From Actinomycetes bacterium (GTDB lineage: Bacteria; Actinomycetota; Acidimicrobiia; Acidimicrobiales; RAAP-2), in the NCBI GenBank assembly GCA_021793395.1, contig JAJYSU010000023.1:1-32389 (forward strand): a DNA stretch of 32,389 bases. Direction: 5' to 3'. Below the pieces are notes generated by a model. That model worked only from the letters and a program-made list of their open reading frames with translations, ran no database searches and was not told the DNA's origin. Within the stretch, counting starts at the first letter, position 1, and each line of letters opens with the position of its first letter. The position numbers and the translations under genes are program-made. This document shows, one piece after another, positions 8,553 to 16,538 of this stretch.

Positions 8553-9469
8553 GACTGAAACTCTCGAAGCGGGGCGACTACGTCGTGCGCTCGGCGATCT
8601 GCCTCGCCCAGAGTTTCGAGGCCGACGCCCCTAAAAAGTTGCGGCAGGTCTCGGTGGAAATGGGCGTGCCGCGCACCTTCGTCTCCCAGATCATGGGCGA
8701 CCTGGTCCAGGCGCGCATCGCCACCTCCTTCTTCGGAGCCAACGGCGGCTACCGCCTGTCACGACCACCCGATCAGATCACCCTGCTCGAAGTCGTCGAG
8801 GCCGGCGAGGGACCGCTGGAGTCCGACACCTGCGTGCTCGGTGACGAGCCCTGCCACTGGGAGTCCGTCTGCCCGCTGCACGAGACGTGGACCGCCGCCA
8901 GTGCGGCGTTACGCGCCGAGCTCGCGGGCACCACTCTCGCCACTCTCGTCGAGCGCGATCGAGCGATCGCCGCGGGCACCTACCACGTGGTGGGTCACCG
9001 GGCTCCGGCGGCGCCGTCGGTCGAGGTGAGCGACTCGGTGCAGATCGAGGCGCCAAGAGCCGTCATCGCCGAGCGACTCAGCGGCGGCGGCGCGTGGCTG
9101 GTTCCCCACCTCGAGGCCGCCCGCGACGACGGCGAAGAGCTCCTAGTGCGGGTGGGTCCGGGTGGACTCCCCTGGCTGTCCAAGACAGTGGCGCTGCGTC
9201 TCGGCGAAGCGGTCGCCCACGACGGCGCCCTCGTCATTCCTCTCACCTGGGAGGCCACCGGACCCTCGGGACTGTTCCCACGCCTGCAGGGAACCGTCAG
9301 GCTCGTCGAACTTGATCCCGACCGCACCGAGGTGCTCCTCGCCGGTCGCTACCGCCCGCCGCTGGGTCGTGCGGGCGCCGTGCTCGACGACGCGTTGCTC
9401 GCGCGCGTGGCGCGCGCCACGATTCGCTCCCTCCTGCGCCGCCTCGCGCGGGCTCTCGAGGAGGAGTGA
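8549..9469 (+). CDS. Rrf2-type Fe-S regulator fused to an SRPBCC-like domain
   Basis: A 306-aa protein. Residues 1-140 form an Rrf2 winged helix (KLSKRGDYVVRSAICLAQ, recognition segment VPRTFVSQIMGDL, wing FGANGGYRLSRP). It carries three cysteines, C95, C102 and C108, in the Fe-S loop position used by IscR/NsrR/RsrR (C-x6-C-x5-C), so I expect a redox- or NO-responsive cluster. Usual Rrf2 proteins end near 150-165 aa. Here about 150 extra residues (about 160-303) resemble an SRPBCC/START-like lipid- or ligand-binding domain: VQIEAPRAVIAERL, then LTWEATGPSGLFPRLQG, and GRYRPPLGRAGAVLDDALL with a final long helix. This fusion is unusual. A second, ligand-sensing input is inferred. The neighbouring genes do not reveal the regulon. 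Confidence 0.85.
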   Translation: MRLKLSKRGDYVVRSAICLAQSFEADAPKKLRQVSVEMGVPRTFVSQIMGDLVQARIATSFFGANGGYRLSRPPDQITLLEVVEAGEGPLESDTCVLGDEPCHWESVCPLHETWTAASAALRAELAGTTLATLVERDRAIAAGTYHVVGHRAPAAPSVEVSDSVQIEAPRAVIAERLSGGGAWLVPHLEAARDDGEELLVRVGPGGLPWLSKTVALRLGEAVAHDGALVIPLTWEATGPSGLFPRLQGTVRLVELDPDRTEVLLAGRYRPPLGRAGAVLDDALLARVARATIRSLLRRLARALEEE

Positions 9470-9494
9470 CGCCTCGTTGATGACGGCCGAGTCG

Positions 9495-9538
9495 CGGGCG
9501 AACGCCCGGCGACGTCGTCCCCACGATCCGCGATCGTG
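9495..9538. terminator. Two hairpins between convergent genes
   Basis: The first is CGGGC-GAAC-GCCCG (9495-9508). The second is CACGATC-CGC-GATCGTG (9522-9538, 7-bp stem). They lie between the Rrf2 fusion stop (9469) and the ABC permease stop (9584) and could terminate both. No clear T tract is seen. Confidence 0.45.
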
Positions 9539-9583
9539 CGCCGCGAGAGCGTCGCGTCACGATACCGCCGACCCGTCGCGCCG

Positions 9584-10354
9584 TCAGGAGTCGTGCGGCG
9601 GCGGCGCGGCGGCGCGCGTGGCGCGCGCGCCGGTAATCAATCTCTCGCGGTCGAACAGCCTCGACACCACCCGCAGTGCGGCCACGTCGATAACGACGAG
9701 CACCCCGGCCACGATCAACGCGACGGGAACGGTAGGGCTCAGCACCTGAAAGGTCATCAGCGACGTCACGGCCAGGGCCGGCAGACTGGCCAGGGTGCCC
9801 AACTGCTGGGCCACGCGCACGTCACTCGAGCGCGCCGAGATCGCCGTGCCGATCCACGTGGACCAGGCCGCCAGCAGGGGTGCGAACAGAACCTCGGCCA
9901 CCAGCCACGAACCCTGCCACAAGGCGTGAACCACGTTGGGGTGGCCGACGACGCGCAGCACGGTCATGATCACCGCGAAGAGCAGGTACGACAGCGCCAC
10001 CCCGGGAATGATCGAGGCGAGAGCCTTGCCGAGCACGAGTTCCTCGCGACGGATCGGCGTGGTGAGTACCGGCTCGAGCGTTCCCTGGTCGCGCTCCCCG
10101 ATCACCGAGTAGGCGGAGATGGCCACGGGGACGATGACCGGGATGAGGAGCATGAGCAGGAAGATCGAGCCCACCGCGGCGCGCACGCGCACCTCGGGCG
10201 CCGTCGACGGGAGGTTCAGAATCGTGGTGATCGGTGCGACCAGAAACAGGACGGGCAGAACCACCATGGTGTAGAGGATGAACTTGTTGCGCCGGTACTG
10301 GCGAAACTCCTTCACCAGGACCGCGCGAATTCGTGCGCCGCTGAGTGACGTCAC
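9584..10354 (-). CDS. ABC-2 type exporter permease
   Basis: A 256-aa protein with six hydrophobic segments and the ABC-2 pattern of an N-terminal amphipathic KEFRQYRRNKF region, TM1, then YSVIGERDQGTLEPVLTTPIRREELVLGKA. This cytoplasmic coupling-helix region is typical of NatB/NosY/CcmB-like permeases. Its GTG start overlaps the ATPase stop (GTGA at 10354-10351), so the two are coupled and form one exporter. The C-terminal tail is short and basic. The exported substrate is unknown; NosY-like Cu/S export and Na+ or drug export are all possible for this fold. Confidence 0.85.
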   Translation of the reverse strand: MTSLSGARIRAVLVKEFRQYRRNKFILYTMVVLPVLFLVAPITTILNLPSTAPEVRVRAAVGSIFLLMLLIPVIVPVAISAYSVIGERDQGTLEPVLTTPIRREELVLGKALASIIPGVALSYLLFAVIMTVLRVVGHPNVVHALWQGSWLVAEVLFAPLLAAWSTWIGTAISARSSDVRVAQQLGTLASLPALAVTSLMTFQVLSPTVPVALIVAGVLVVIDVAALRVVSRLFDRERLITGARATRAAAPPPHDS

Positions 10355-11631
10355 GCGCTGACCCCCGTGTCGTCGTCGATCAACTGCAGGTAGACGTCCT
10401 CGAGCGAATGACGCGACTCGGCCAGTGACTCGACGTCCGCACCCGCCGCCACCAACGCGCGCGCCACGCGCGGCGCCGTCTCGCGCGGCTCGGTCGTCTC
10501 GAGCACGTAGCGACCGTCACCGCTGGCCCGCCACGACCCGACCCCCGGGATCGCCGTGAAGAGCGCCGCGGGATCCGCGAGGGGCGTCGCCGTCGCCACC
10601 TCCAGGGATCGCTCGAAGAGTTGACGGCGCAGTTCGTCGGTGTCGCCCACGATGCGCAGCGTGGTGTTGAGGATCGCCACACGATCGCAGAGTCGCTCGG
10701 CCTCGTCGAGACGGTGCGTGGTGAGAAAGATCGTGACCCCCCGCTCACGCAGCCCGCCGATCAGCTCGAGCACCTCGCGCGTCGCCACCGGGTCCAGTCC
10801 CGACGTGGGCTCGTCGAGGAAGATGATCGCCGGGTCGTTCAGCAGCGTCCGGGCCAGTCCCACTCTCTGGCGCAAACCCTTGGACAAACTGGCGCACGGA
10901 TCACCGGCCCGTCCCGCGAGGTTCACCGACTCGAGCGCCCGATCGATGCGGACCCGCGCGTCGCTCATCTGGTAGAGGCCGGCGAAGAACTCGAGGTTCT
11001 CACGGACGCTCAAGCGACCGTAGAGTCCGGGCGATTCGGTCATCACCGCGATTCGCTGGCGGATCGCCTCGCCGTGATCCTCCCCGAGCGAGAGACCCGC
11101 GACCGTGGCGGACCCCGACGTGGGCGCGAGAAGAGTGCTGAGAGTGCGCACCAGCGTGGTCTTGCCCGCGCCGTTGGGTCCCAGGAAGCCGAAGACCTCG
11201 CCCACGGCGACGCGAAAGCTGACGTCACGAAAGGCGTCGCGCTCTCCGAAGCACTTGGTGAGTCCGACCACCTCAATGGCCGCGTCGCGACCCGCGAGGT
11301 CGCCGGCGCGCGAGGTCGCCTCGCGCGCCACGCGGGCGAGCGTCGCGGGAGCCACCGGCGTCGGCGCGTCGGGCGTCCCTCTCGCGGGTAACCCGGACGA
11401 CTCGGGTGGCGCGGGCGAGGCGCCCGGACGCGATCGTCCCCCCGTGGCGTAACCAACGGCCACGTAGACCGCGGCGATTACCAGAACGCTCGGCGCCCCG
11501 AGGGGTCGACGCACGACGAGCAGCGCCACCACCATCAGCCCGAGGGCGACCGCGGTGATGGCCCACCCCTGCCACGTGACGGGACGCACGCCGAACCCCA
11601 CCCGGCGTCGCACGAACCACCGGCGGCTCAC
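10351..11631 (-). CDS. ABC exporter ATPase with N-terminal two-TM extension
   Basis: The first ~115 residues precede the ATPase. They contain a basic start, two hydrophobic segments (about 22-41 and 47-63, ITAVALGLMVVALLVV and PSVLVIAAVYVAVGYA) and a Pro/Gly/Ser-rich linker. The ATPase follows with Walker A GPNGAGKTT (about 151-159), signature LSKGLRQRVGLA, Walker B AIIFLDEPTSGLDP and H-loop TTHRLDEAERL. A C-terminal domain of about 80 residues ends in HSLEDVYLQLI. Ordinary NatA/NosF-type ATPases lack the membrane hairpin. I prefer GTG 11631, which has GAGGAG 4 nt upstream. An in-frame GTG at 11655 would add eight Arg-rich residues and has no ribosome site. Confidence 0.82.
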   Translation of the reverse strand: MSRRWFVRRRVGFGVRPVTWQGWAITAVALGLMVVALLVVRRPLGAPSVLVIAAVYVAVGYATGGRSRPGASPAPPESSGLPARGTPDAPTPVAPATLARVAREATSRAGDLAGRDAAIEVVGLTKCFGERDAFRDVSFRVAVGEVFGFLGPNGAGKTTLVRTLSTLLAPTSGSATVAGLSLGEDHGEAIRQRIAVMTESPGLYGRLSVRENLEFFAGLYQMSDARVRIDRALESVNLAGRAGDPCASLSKGLRQRVGLARTLLNDPAIIFLDEPTSGLDPVATREVLELIGGLRERGVTIFLTTHRLDEAERLCDRVAILNTTLRIVGDTDELRRQLFERSLEVATATPLADPAALFTAIPGVGSWRASGDGRYVLETTEPRETAPRVARALVAAGADVESLAESRHSLEDVYLQLIDDDTGVSA

Positions 11632-11680
11632 GCGCCTCCTCGTCCGCCTCGGCACACCACGTCACGTCGACTCACCACTC

Positions 11681-11686
11681 GGACGC
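11681..11686 (-). promoter_or_regulatory. Possible -10 (TAGCGT) of the ABC exporter operon
   Basis: TAGCGT on the minus strand in the 60-85 bp gap upstream of the ABC operon. It would give a leader of about 45 nt containing GAGGAG before GTG 11631. The same hexamer precedes leaderless genes elsewhere in the window. No -35 match is seen. Confidence 0.3.
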
Positions 11687-11716
11687 TAGTTCTCCCGTCC
11701 GCGCGGGCGAGACACC

Positions 11717-13927
11717 TCAGCGCGACACGGTACGCACCGCCGTCTGGCGTAGCGCGTGCGCCACGAGCCGGGCGCCGAACGCGTCGGGTCCCGCCGGGTC
11801 GTCGTCACGTCGGCGCTCACGCGGGCCGAAAGCCGCCTGGTCGATCACGACCGCGCCCTTCGCCTCGAGCGCCGCGCGCATCTCGTCCAAGGCCCCGCGA
11901 GGATTCACCCCGTAGGTGCAAAAGAGCGCCACCGGTCGTCCACCCAGTCGCGGCAGGGCGGCCAGCCACGCGCGCGTCGCGCGCGCCGGACGCACCTTGG
12001 TCACGACCAGGCCCTCCACCCACGAACCCACGACCAACAGATCGGCCGCGGCGAGTTCGGGTAGACCCACCTCATCCAGGGCGGCCACCGTGGCGTCCAC
12101 TCCCCGGCGCCAGAAGCGCTGGGCGATGGCCTCGGCCGCTCGACGAGTCGTACCGCCCTCGCTCTCCACGCACACGAGAACCCGCGGCGAGCGCGCCCCC
12201 TCGCCCACGGAATCGCGGCCCGGGCGCGCGGGACGCGCGTCGAGGATCGCGGCCGCCGCGCGGCGGCCCTGGGCCATCGCCTCGACGACCGTCGCGGGCC
12301 CCGTCAGCGCATCACCAACCACCCACAGCCTGTCGGTCACGGGCAGAGCGGCGCTCCACAGACCCACCTCGCGCCCGAGGGCCAGCGAGCCCACGGGGCT
12401 GTGGTGGGCGTAGGCCGAGGCCGGATTCGCCAGGATCCCACTCGCCACCCAGTGCCGATCGGGAATCGGCGCCACCGTCTTGCGCACCGGGGTTCCGGGT
12501 AGCGCCGGAGCGAAGGACGGATCGAGTCGGTAGCCCATCGCCATCACGACCAGGTCGACCGGCAGCGTCTCGCGCTCGCTGCTCACCACCGGCGGGTGCG
12601 CGGCGTCCTTCTGACTCGTGACGGCGAGCTCGGCGCTCGCGACGCGGCCCTCCCCGCGCAGGGCCGTCACGGTGCGCTGGAAGCGCACGGTCACACCCTC
12701 GGCTCGAGCCTCGGCGAGTTCGTCGGGGCGCGCCAGGGCGAAGCGCTCGTCCAGCCAGTCCACGCAGGTCGCGTCCAGTCCGAGGCGCCGCGCCATGCGC
12801 GCGACGTCCATCGCGGTGTTGCCGGCTCCGAGCACCAGTACCGACGGCCGTCGCGACTCCACCGTCGCGAGACCGAGCGCCGCGCGCAGCGCGTCGGCGT
12901 CGCCGCCGGGCTCGAGCGCGTGCTTGGCCCCCTGGAGAAAGGACGTCGCGTCCACGACACCCGCGAGATCGGCTCCGGGCACCGGCAGTCGCATCGGCAC
13001 ACCCGCGCCGTGCGCCATCACGACCGCGTCGTGCTCGGCCAGCAGCCGGGTCAACTCCTGCGCTCCTACCTCCACGCCGCAGCGCACCTCGACCCCGGCC
13101 TCAATGAGTTGACGCCAGGGGCGCCGCGCCACCTCGTCGGGCAGGGTGAAGTCGGGCATCCCCCACAGGGGAAGTCCCCCGGGCGTCTCGTCACGCTCGA
13201 AGACGGTGACCGCGGCCCCCGCACGAACCAGATCCCAGGCCACGGCGGCCCCCGCCGGACCCGAACCCACGACGGCGACCGACAGATCGGTCGCCTCGTC
13301 ACCGACGACCGGTGCCGGCACCGGCTCGTGCTCGGTGATGAAGCGCTCGAGACGACCAATCGACACCGGCGCCTCGCCCGCCAGCGACCAGGTACAGGCA
13401 CCCTCGCACTGCGCGGACTGGTTGCACACCCGCGAGCACACGTCGGGCAGCACCGTGGTACGCGCGAGAACCTCGTGCGCGCGCGTCAGATCACCGTCAC
13501 GCAGGGCGCCAATGAAACCGGGAATGTCGTTGTGAGCGGGACACCCTCGTACGCAGGTCGGATCGAGGCACGTGAGGCAACGCTCCGCCTCGCGGCGCGC
13601 GTCCTCCCAGGACGCGAAGCCGACGCGCGTCTCGTCCACGTTGCCCTCGAGCACCGCCGGGTGGTGCAGCGCCGGGTCGAGACGCTCGGTGACGCGCACG
13701 GGTCCCTGCACCGAGATGGCGCTAAAGGGGCAGGTACGCACGCACTGGCGACACCCCACACAGACCGCGTCGTCGGCGACCGCGGTCCAGGTAGCCGGGT
13801 CCATCGACAGGGCCCCCACGGGGCAGCGAATCACGCACTCCTGGCACCCGGCGCAGCGATCGGCGACGACCGCGACGTGCGTGGTCCCGTCGTGCTCGAG
13901 GTCTCGTTCGGTATCGGTGATGGTCAT
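11717..13927 (-). CDS. Ferredoxin/GltD-like/flavodoxin three-part fusion oxidoreductase
   Basis: A 736-aa cytoplasmic protein. Residues 20-75 form a 2[4Fe-4S] ferredoxin (C25-x2-C28-x2-C31-x3-C35P; C56-x2-C59-x2-C62-x3-C66P). Residues 105-200 form the Cys-rich GltD/DPD-type Fe-S domain (CLTCLDPTCVRGCPAHNDIP; CSRVCNQSAQCEGAC). Residues 215-560 form a two-dinucleotide flavoprotein (FAD GSGPAG 221-226, NAD(P) GAGNTAMD 367-374, closing WVVGDA 535-540). Residues 582-725 form a flavodoxin-like domain (VLVCVESEGGTTRRAAEAI phosphate loop; VVGSWVEG; FCTYGVNPRG). The ATG at 13927 has GGGGG about 5 nt upstream and lies 8 nt after the polyferredoxin stop, so the two form an operon. I infer electron transfer between NAD(P)H, Fe-S centres and FMN, perhaps to or from the membrane protein upstream. 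GltD and flavodoxin domains are normally separate; their fusion is unusual. Confidence 0.88.
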   Translation of the reverse strand: MTITDTERDLEHDGTTHVAVVADRCAGCQECVIRCPVGALSMDPATWTAVADDAVCVGCRQCVRTCPFSAISVQGPVRVTERLDPALHHPAVLEGNVDETRVGFASWEDARREAERCLTCLDPTCVRGCPAHNDIPGFIGALRDGDLTRAHEVLARTTVLPDVCSRVCNQSAQCEGACTWSLAGEAPVSIGRLERFITEHEPVPAPVVGDEATDLSVAVVGSGPAGAAVAWDLVRAGAAVTVFERDETPGGLPLWGMPDFTLPDEVARRPWRQLIEAGVEVRCGVEVGAQELTRLLAEHDAVVMAHGAGVPMRLPVPGADLAGVVDATSFLQGAKHALEPGGDADALRAALGLATVESRRPSVLVLGAGNTAMDVARMARRLGLDATCVDWLDERFALARPDELAEARAEGVTVRFQRTVTALRGEGRVASAELAVTSQKDAAHPPVVSSERETLPVDLVVMAMGYRLDPSFAPALPGTPVRKTVAPIPDRHWVASGILANPASAYAHHSPVGSLALGREVGLWSAALPVTDRLWVVGDALTGPATVVEAMAQGRRAAAAILDARPARPGRDSVGEGARSPRVLVCVESEGGTTRRAAEAIAQRFWRRGVDATVAALDEVGLPELAAADLLVVGSWVEGLVVTKVRPARATRAWLAALPRLGGRPVALFCTYGVNPRGALDEMRAALEAKGAVVIDQAAFGPRERRRDDDPAGPDAFGARLVAHALRQTAVRTVSR

Positions 13928-13935
13928 CAGTCCCC

Positions 13936-15510
13936 CTAGTCCGCGGCGTTCATGGCGACGTACAGCACGGCGGCGATCACGCCGAGCACGAGGGCGATCG
14001 CCAGGGCCGCCCACTGCACGGCGCGGCGCTGGCCGCTCGGAACCACCAGGTCCCGACCGGCCACCCTCCAGCTGGTCCACATCGCGGCCAGCGTGCCGGC
14101 CACCATCACGCCCACCTGGACGCCGATGATGCCCGAGTTCGAGCCGATGATCGACGTGCGGTACAGCGTCGAGGTGGTCGAGCCCACCCCGAAGAGGTGG
14201 CCGACGGCCGGGATGACTCGCGGCGCGTGCTGGAAGAACTTCGGCAACTGACGGGCGAAGTAGTCGGCGCCCACGACCGGGATGATCCCGTACATCAGGG
14301 GCACGAAGTACGTGCGAAAGACGCTGGTGCGGTCCACGAAGGATCGGCCGCCCGCCGGCACCACGTAGTCGCGGTCCACGAAGACCCGGGCCACGACCCA
14401 CGCGATGCCCGCCATCACCGCGGCCACCAGAGCGATCACGCCGAGGTAGTCGATCGGGTTCGGGTACTGCGGAAAGTGGGTGTGCACGTTGAGCCAATTG
14501 TCCATGCGACCGAAGAACGGCAGTGCGTTGATCTGCTGGTAGAGCACCAGGCCCCACAGGAGAGCCACGGCCCAGGCCACGTCGGCGCGACGCCGAGTCG
14601 GTGCGACCACCGAGGTGAGTGGCTTTTGCACGAAGAGTCCGATGTTGTCCGACGGGCAGGACTTGTAGCACTCGGTGCACAGGCCGCAGGTCAGGTTGGA
14701 GTCGGCGCTACCCGGCCACGTGTACCACGGGCACCCGTAGCCGTCCTCGCTGCCGCGCATGCAGTCCTTAGTCGCGCAGTTGAAGCAGACCTCGCGATCG
14801 CGCGTGCGAAAGCCCGCCACCGAGCCCATCGAGCCGACCGTCCCGATGAGGGCCGTGAGCGGACACACGTAGCGACAGAAGCTGCGCCGCTCGAAGAGCA
14901 TGAAGAAGACCAGTGCGCTGCCCACGATGCCCAGAACCATGAAGCTGGTCGAGGCGGGGTTGCCGGGCCCCGCGATGTTAAAGAACTCCTCGATCCAGGT
15001 CAGCAGAAGGAAGGTCCCCACCGACAACAGAAAGCCGTACTGGCCCACGACCTCCGGTACTTTGAGGCCCACGCCCACGCTGGACGGGGTGCGACGCCAG
15101 AAGGTGTGACGCTGCACCCACTCGCCGAAACCGCCGAAGGGGCACATCGAGCACCAGGCACGCCCCACCACGACCATCATCACGAAGACCAGGCAGAACC
15201 ACACGTACCAGGTGATCGCCGTCGCGAAGTTGAGGCCGGGCACGAGCGTCCCGAGCAGGCCAATGCCGATCACCAGCCAGAAGATGATCTGGTTGGGCAG
15301 GATCAGCATGAACTGGAGTTTGCGGTTATGCAGTAGACGCGCGACGCGCGGGTGGCGCGCGACGTCCAGCCCCGGTGAGGGGTCGGTCGACGCGAAGCGC
15401 TCACGCTCGCCGGCGCGCGCGGGTGGACGCGTGCGAATGGCCACGGCAACCGGGTCCACCAGGTGAGCCCCCCGCCCTGACGGCACCTCTTCTCGTACCT
15501 CGACCACCAT
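13936..15510 (-). CDS. Membrane polyferredoxin (NapH/NosR/CcoG-like)
   Basis: A 524-aa membrane protein with about 9-10 hydrophobic segments. After a hydrophilic 55-residue N-terminus it carries a C120-x2-C123P motif and a C212-x3-C216P motif next to membrane helices, as in the NapH/NosR/CcoG group. NapH and NosR normally have Cx3CP twice, so the first motif is one residue shorter. Two Fe-S loops follow (C242, C245, C250, C260; C275-x2-C278-x2-C281-x3-C285P). A C-terminal half of about 220 residues with four or five more helices exceeds NapH. The ATG has GGAGGGG 3 nt upstream. It is the first gene of the operon with the ferredoxin/GltD/flavodoxin fusion. I infer membrane-associated electron transfer; no terminal reductase (NapA, NosZ) is nearby. 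Confidence 0.85.
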   Translation of the reverse strand: MVVEVREEVPSGRGAHLVDPVAVAIRTRPPARAGERERFASTDPSPGLDVARHPRVARLLHNRKLQFMLILPNQIIFWLVIGIGLLGTLVPGLNFATAITWYVWFCLVFVMMVVVGRAWCSMCPFGGFGEWVQRHTFWRRTPSSVGVGLKVPEVVGQYGFLLSVGTFLLLTWIEEFFNIAGPGNPASTSFMVLGIVGSALVFFMLFERRSFCRYVCPLTALIGTVGSMGSVAGFRTRDREVCFNCATKDCMRGSEDGYGCPWYTWPGSADSNLTCGLCTECYKSCPSDNIGLFVQKPLTSVVAPTRRRADVAWAVALLWGLVLYQQINALPFFGRMDNWLNVHTHFPQYPNPIDYLGVIALVAAVMAGIAWVVARVFVDRDYVVPAGGRSFVDRTSVFRTYFVPLMYGIIPVVGADYFARQLPKFFQHAPRVIPAVGHLFGVGSTTSTLYRTSIIGSNSGIIGVQVGVMVAGTLAAMWTSWRVAGRDLVVPSGQRRAVQWAALAIALVLGVIAAVLYVAMNAAD

Positions 15511-15540
15511 GGCCCCTCCGATCCACCCGCTGTCGAATGA

Positions 15541-15600
15541 GTACTACAGTACTTAAGTAGTAGTGTTCTACTACTGGTTAACCTAGGTACTATCACTGAG
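15541..15600. promoter_or_regulatory. Operator-like inverted repeats in divergent promoter region
   Basis: A perfect 8-4-8 inverted repeat AGTAGTAG-TGTT-CTACTACT lies at 15556-15575. A related pair, TACTAC (15542-15547) and GTAGTA (15557-15562), overlaps its left arm. The site lies 31-90 nt upstream of the polyferredoxin ATG and about 200 nt upstream of the divergent NarL-type regulator. The region is AT-rich in an otherwise GC-rich window. A LuxR/NarL-type dimer or another dimeric regulator is a reasonable binder (inference). Confidence 0.5.
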
Positions 15601-15773
15601 GAACATCCGTGTCAAGTACGTACGACGTGTCAGTAGTCACGGGTGGGAGAATTACGGACGGCAACGGGGGGCACCGGTGGGGGTAGTCTGCGCTGGGGGT
15701 GTACGAATAGAGCCGAGCGTGACGTTACGTACGAAACCACCAGCAGTCGGCCACCGAGAGATCGGTCACGGAC

Positions 15774-16538
15774 GTGGCGCCCCCGAGTACGGAGACGATC
15801 ACCGTGATTAATCTCACTCCCACTACCGACAGTGCCCCGTCAGCGTTCCCGAACAGCGCTCCCGTGACCCCGATTCGTGTCTTCATCGTCGACGACCACG
15901 CCCTCGTGCGCGAAGGCACTCGCCAAATCCTCGACCAGGCCGATCGCATCGAGGTCGTAGGGCTCGCCGGCTCGAGCGAGGAGGGGCTGGAGATCATCGA
16001 GGGCCTGGGAGTCGACGTCGCCCTGGTCGACGTCAACCTGCCGGGGATGAGCGGCCTGGAACTGGCGCGCACCCTCACCGCCACGCGCCCCGACGTGCGC
16101 GTCGTCATCCTGAGCGCCTTCGACGAGCACGCCTACGTCACCGAGGCGCTCGAGATCGGCGTCGACGGCTACCTGCTCAAGACCACCAGTGGACGCGAAC
16201 TGGTCGACGCCGTGCGCGCGGTCGCCGACGGCATCTTCGTGCTGGACCGCGCCATCTCGCAGCGACTGATCCGGCGTCGCCGTCGGGGCCCCGACGCGGT
16301 CAATCCACTGACGCGTCGCGAGACCGACGTGCTCGAGCTCCTGGCCCAGGGACGCTCGAACAAACAAATCGCCGGAGAGCTCCAGCTCGGCCTGCGCACG
16401 GTCGAGAGCCACGTCTCGAACCTGCTGGGTAAGCTCGGCGTCACCTCGCGCACCGAGGCCGTGACCTACGCGCTCAATCATCGCCTGGTACCCGGCCCCA
16501 CCTTTGGAAGCTATGAGCCAGACCTCCGAGACGATTAG
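15774..16538 (+). CDS. NarL/FixJ-family response regulator
   Basis: A 254-aa regulator. The receiver domain (about residues 33-150) has VDD at 39-41, phosphoacceptor Asp86 in ALVDVNLPGMSG, a conserved Ser in VVILSAFD and Lys in YLLKTTSG. A LuxR-type helix-turn-helix at about 184-240 reads NPLTRRETDVLELLAQG, then SNKQIAGELQLGLRTVESHV. The start is uncertain: GTG 15774 gives a 33-residue non-conserved lead-in, and GTG 15804 is an alternative with a distant GGAG. It overlaps the kinase gene by 26 nt, so the two are a cognate pair. Divergent placement from the polyferredoxin operon suggests control of that operon through the palindromic site between them (inference). Confidence 0.92.
   Translation: MAPPSTETITVINLTPTTDSAPSAFPNSAPVTPIRVFIVDDHALVREGTRQILDQADRIEVVGLAGSSEEGLEIIEGLGVDVALVDVNLPGMSGLELARTLTATRPDVRVVILSAFDEHAYVTEALEIGVDGYLLKTTSGRELVDAVRAVADGIFVLDRAISQRLIRRRRRGPDAVNPLTRRETDVLELLAQGRSNKQIAGELQLGLRTVESHVSNLLGKLGVTSRTEAVTYALNHRLVPGPTFGSYEPDLRDD

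Noticed and set aside
12596..13939. 447-codon plus-strand open frame
   Set aside because: Antisense shadow of the redox fusion gene (His/Arg/Gly-rich, no domain signatures).
13928..14680. Open sequence that would extend the ferredoxin-GltD-flavodoxin protein by 251 residues at its N-terminus
   Set aside because: It is antisense-free but out of frame with the polyferredoxin gene that occupies it, has Arg/Gly/Pro-rich shadow composition, and the ATG at 13927 has a good ribosome site.
14197..15336. 379-codon plus-strand open frame
   Set aside because: Antisense shadow of the polyferredoxin gene.
15617..15734. Direct repeat TACGTACGA (15617-15625 and 15726-15734)
   Set aside because: Only 9 bp, partly self-complementary, and not aligned with a visible promoter; could be chance.
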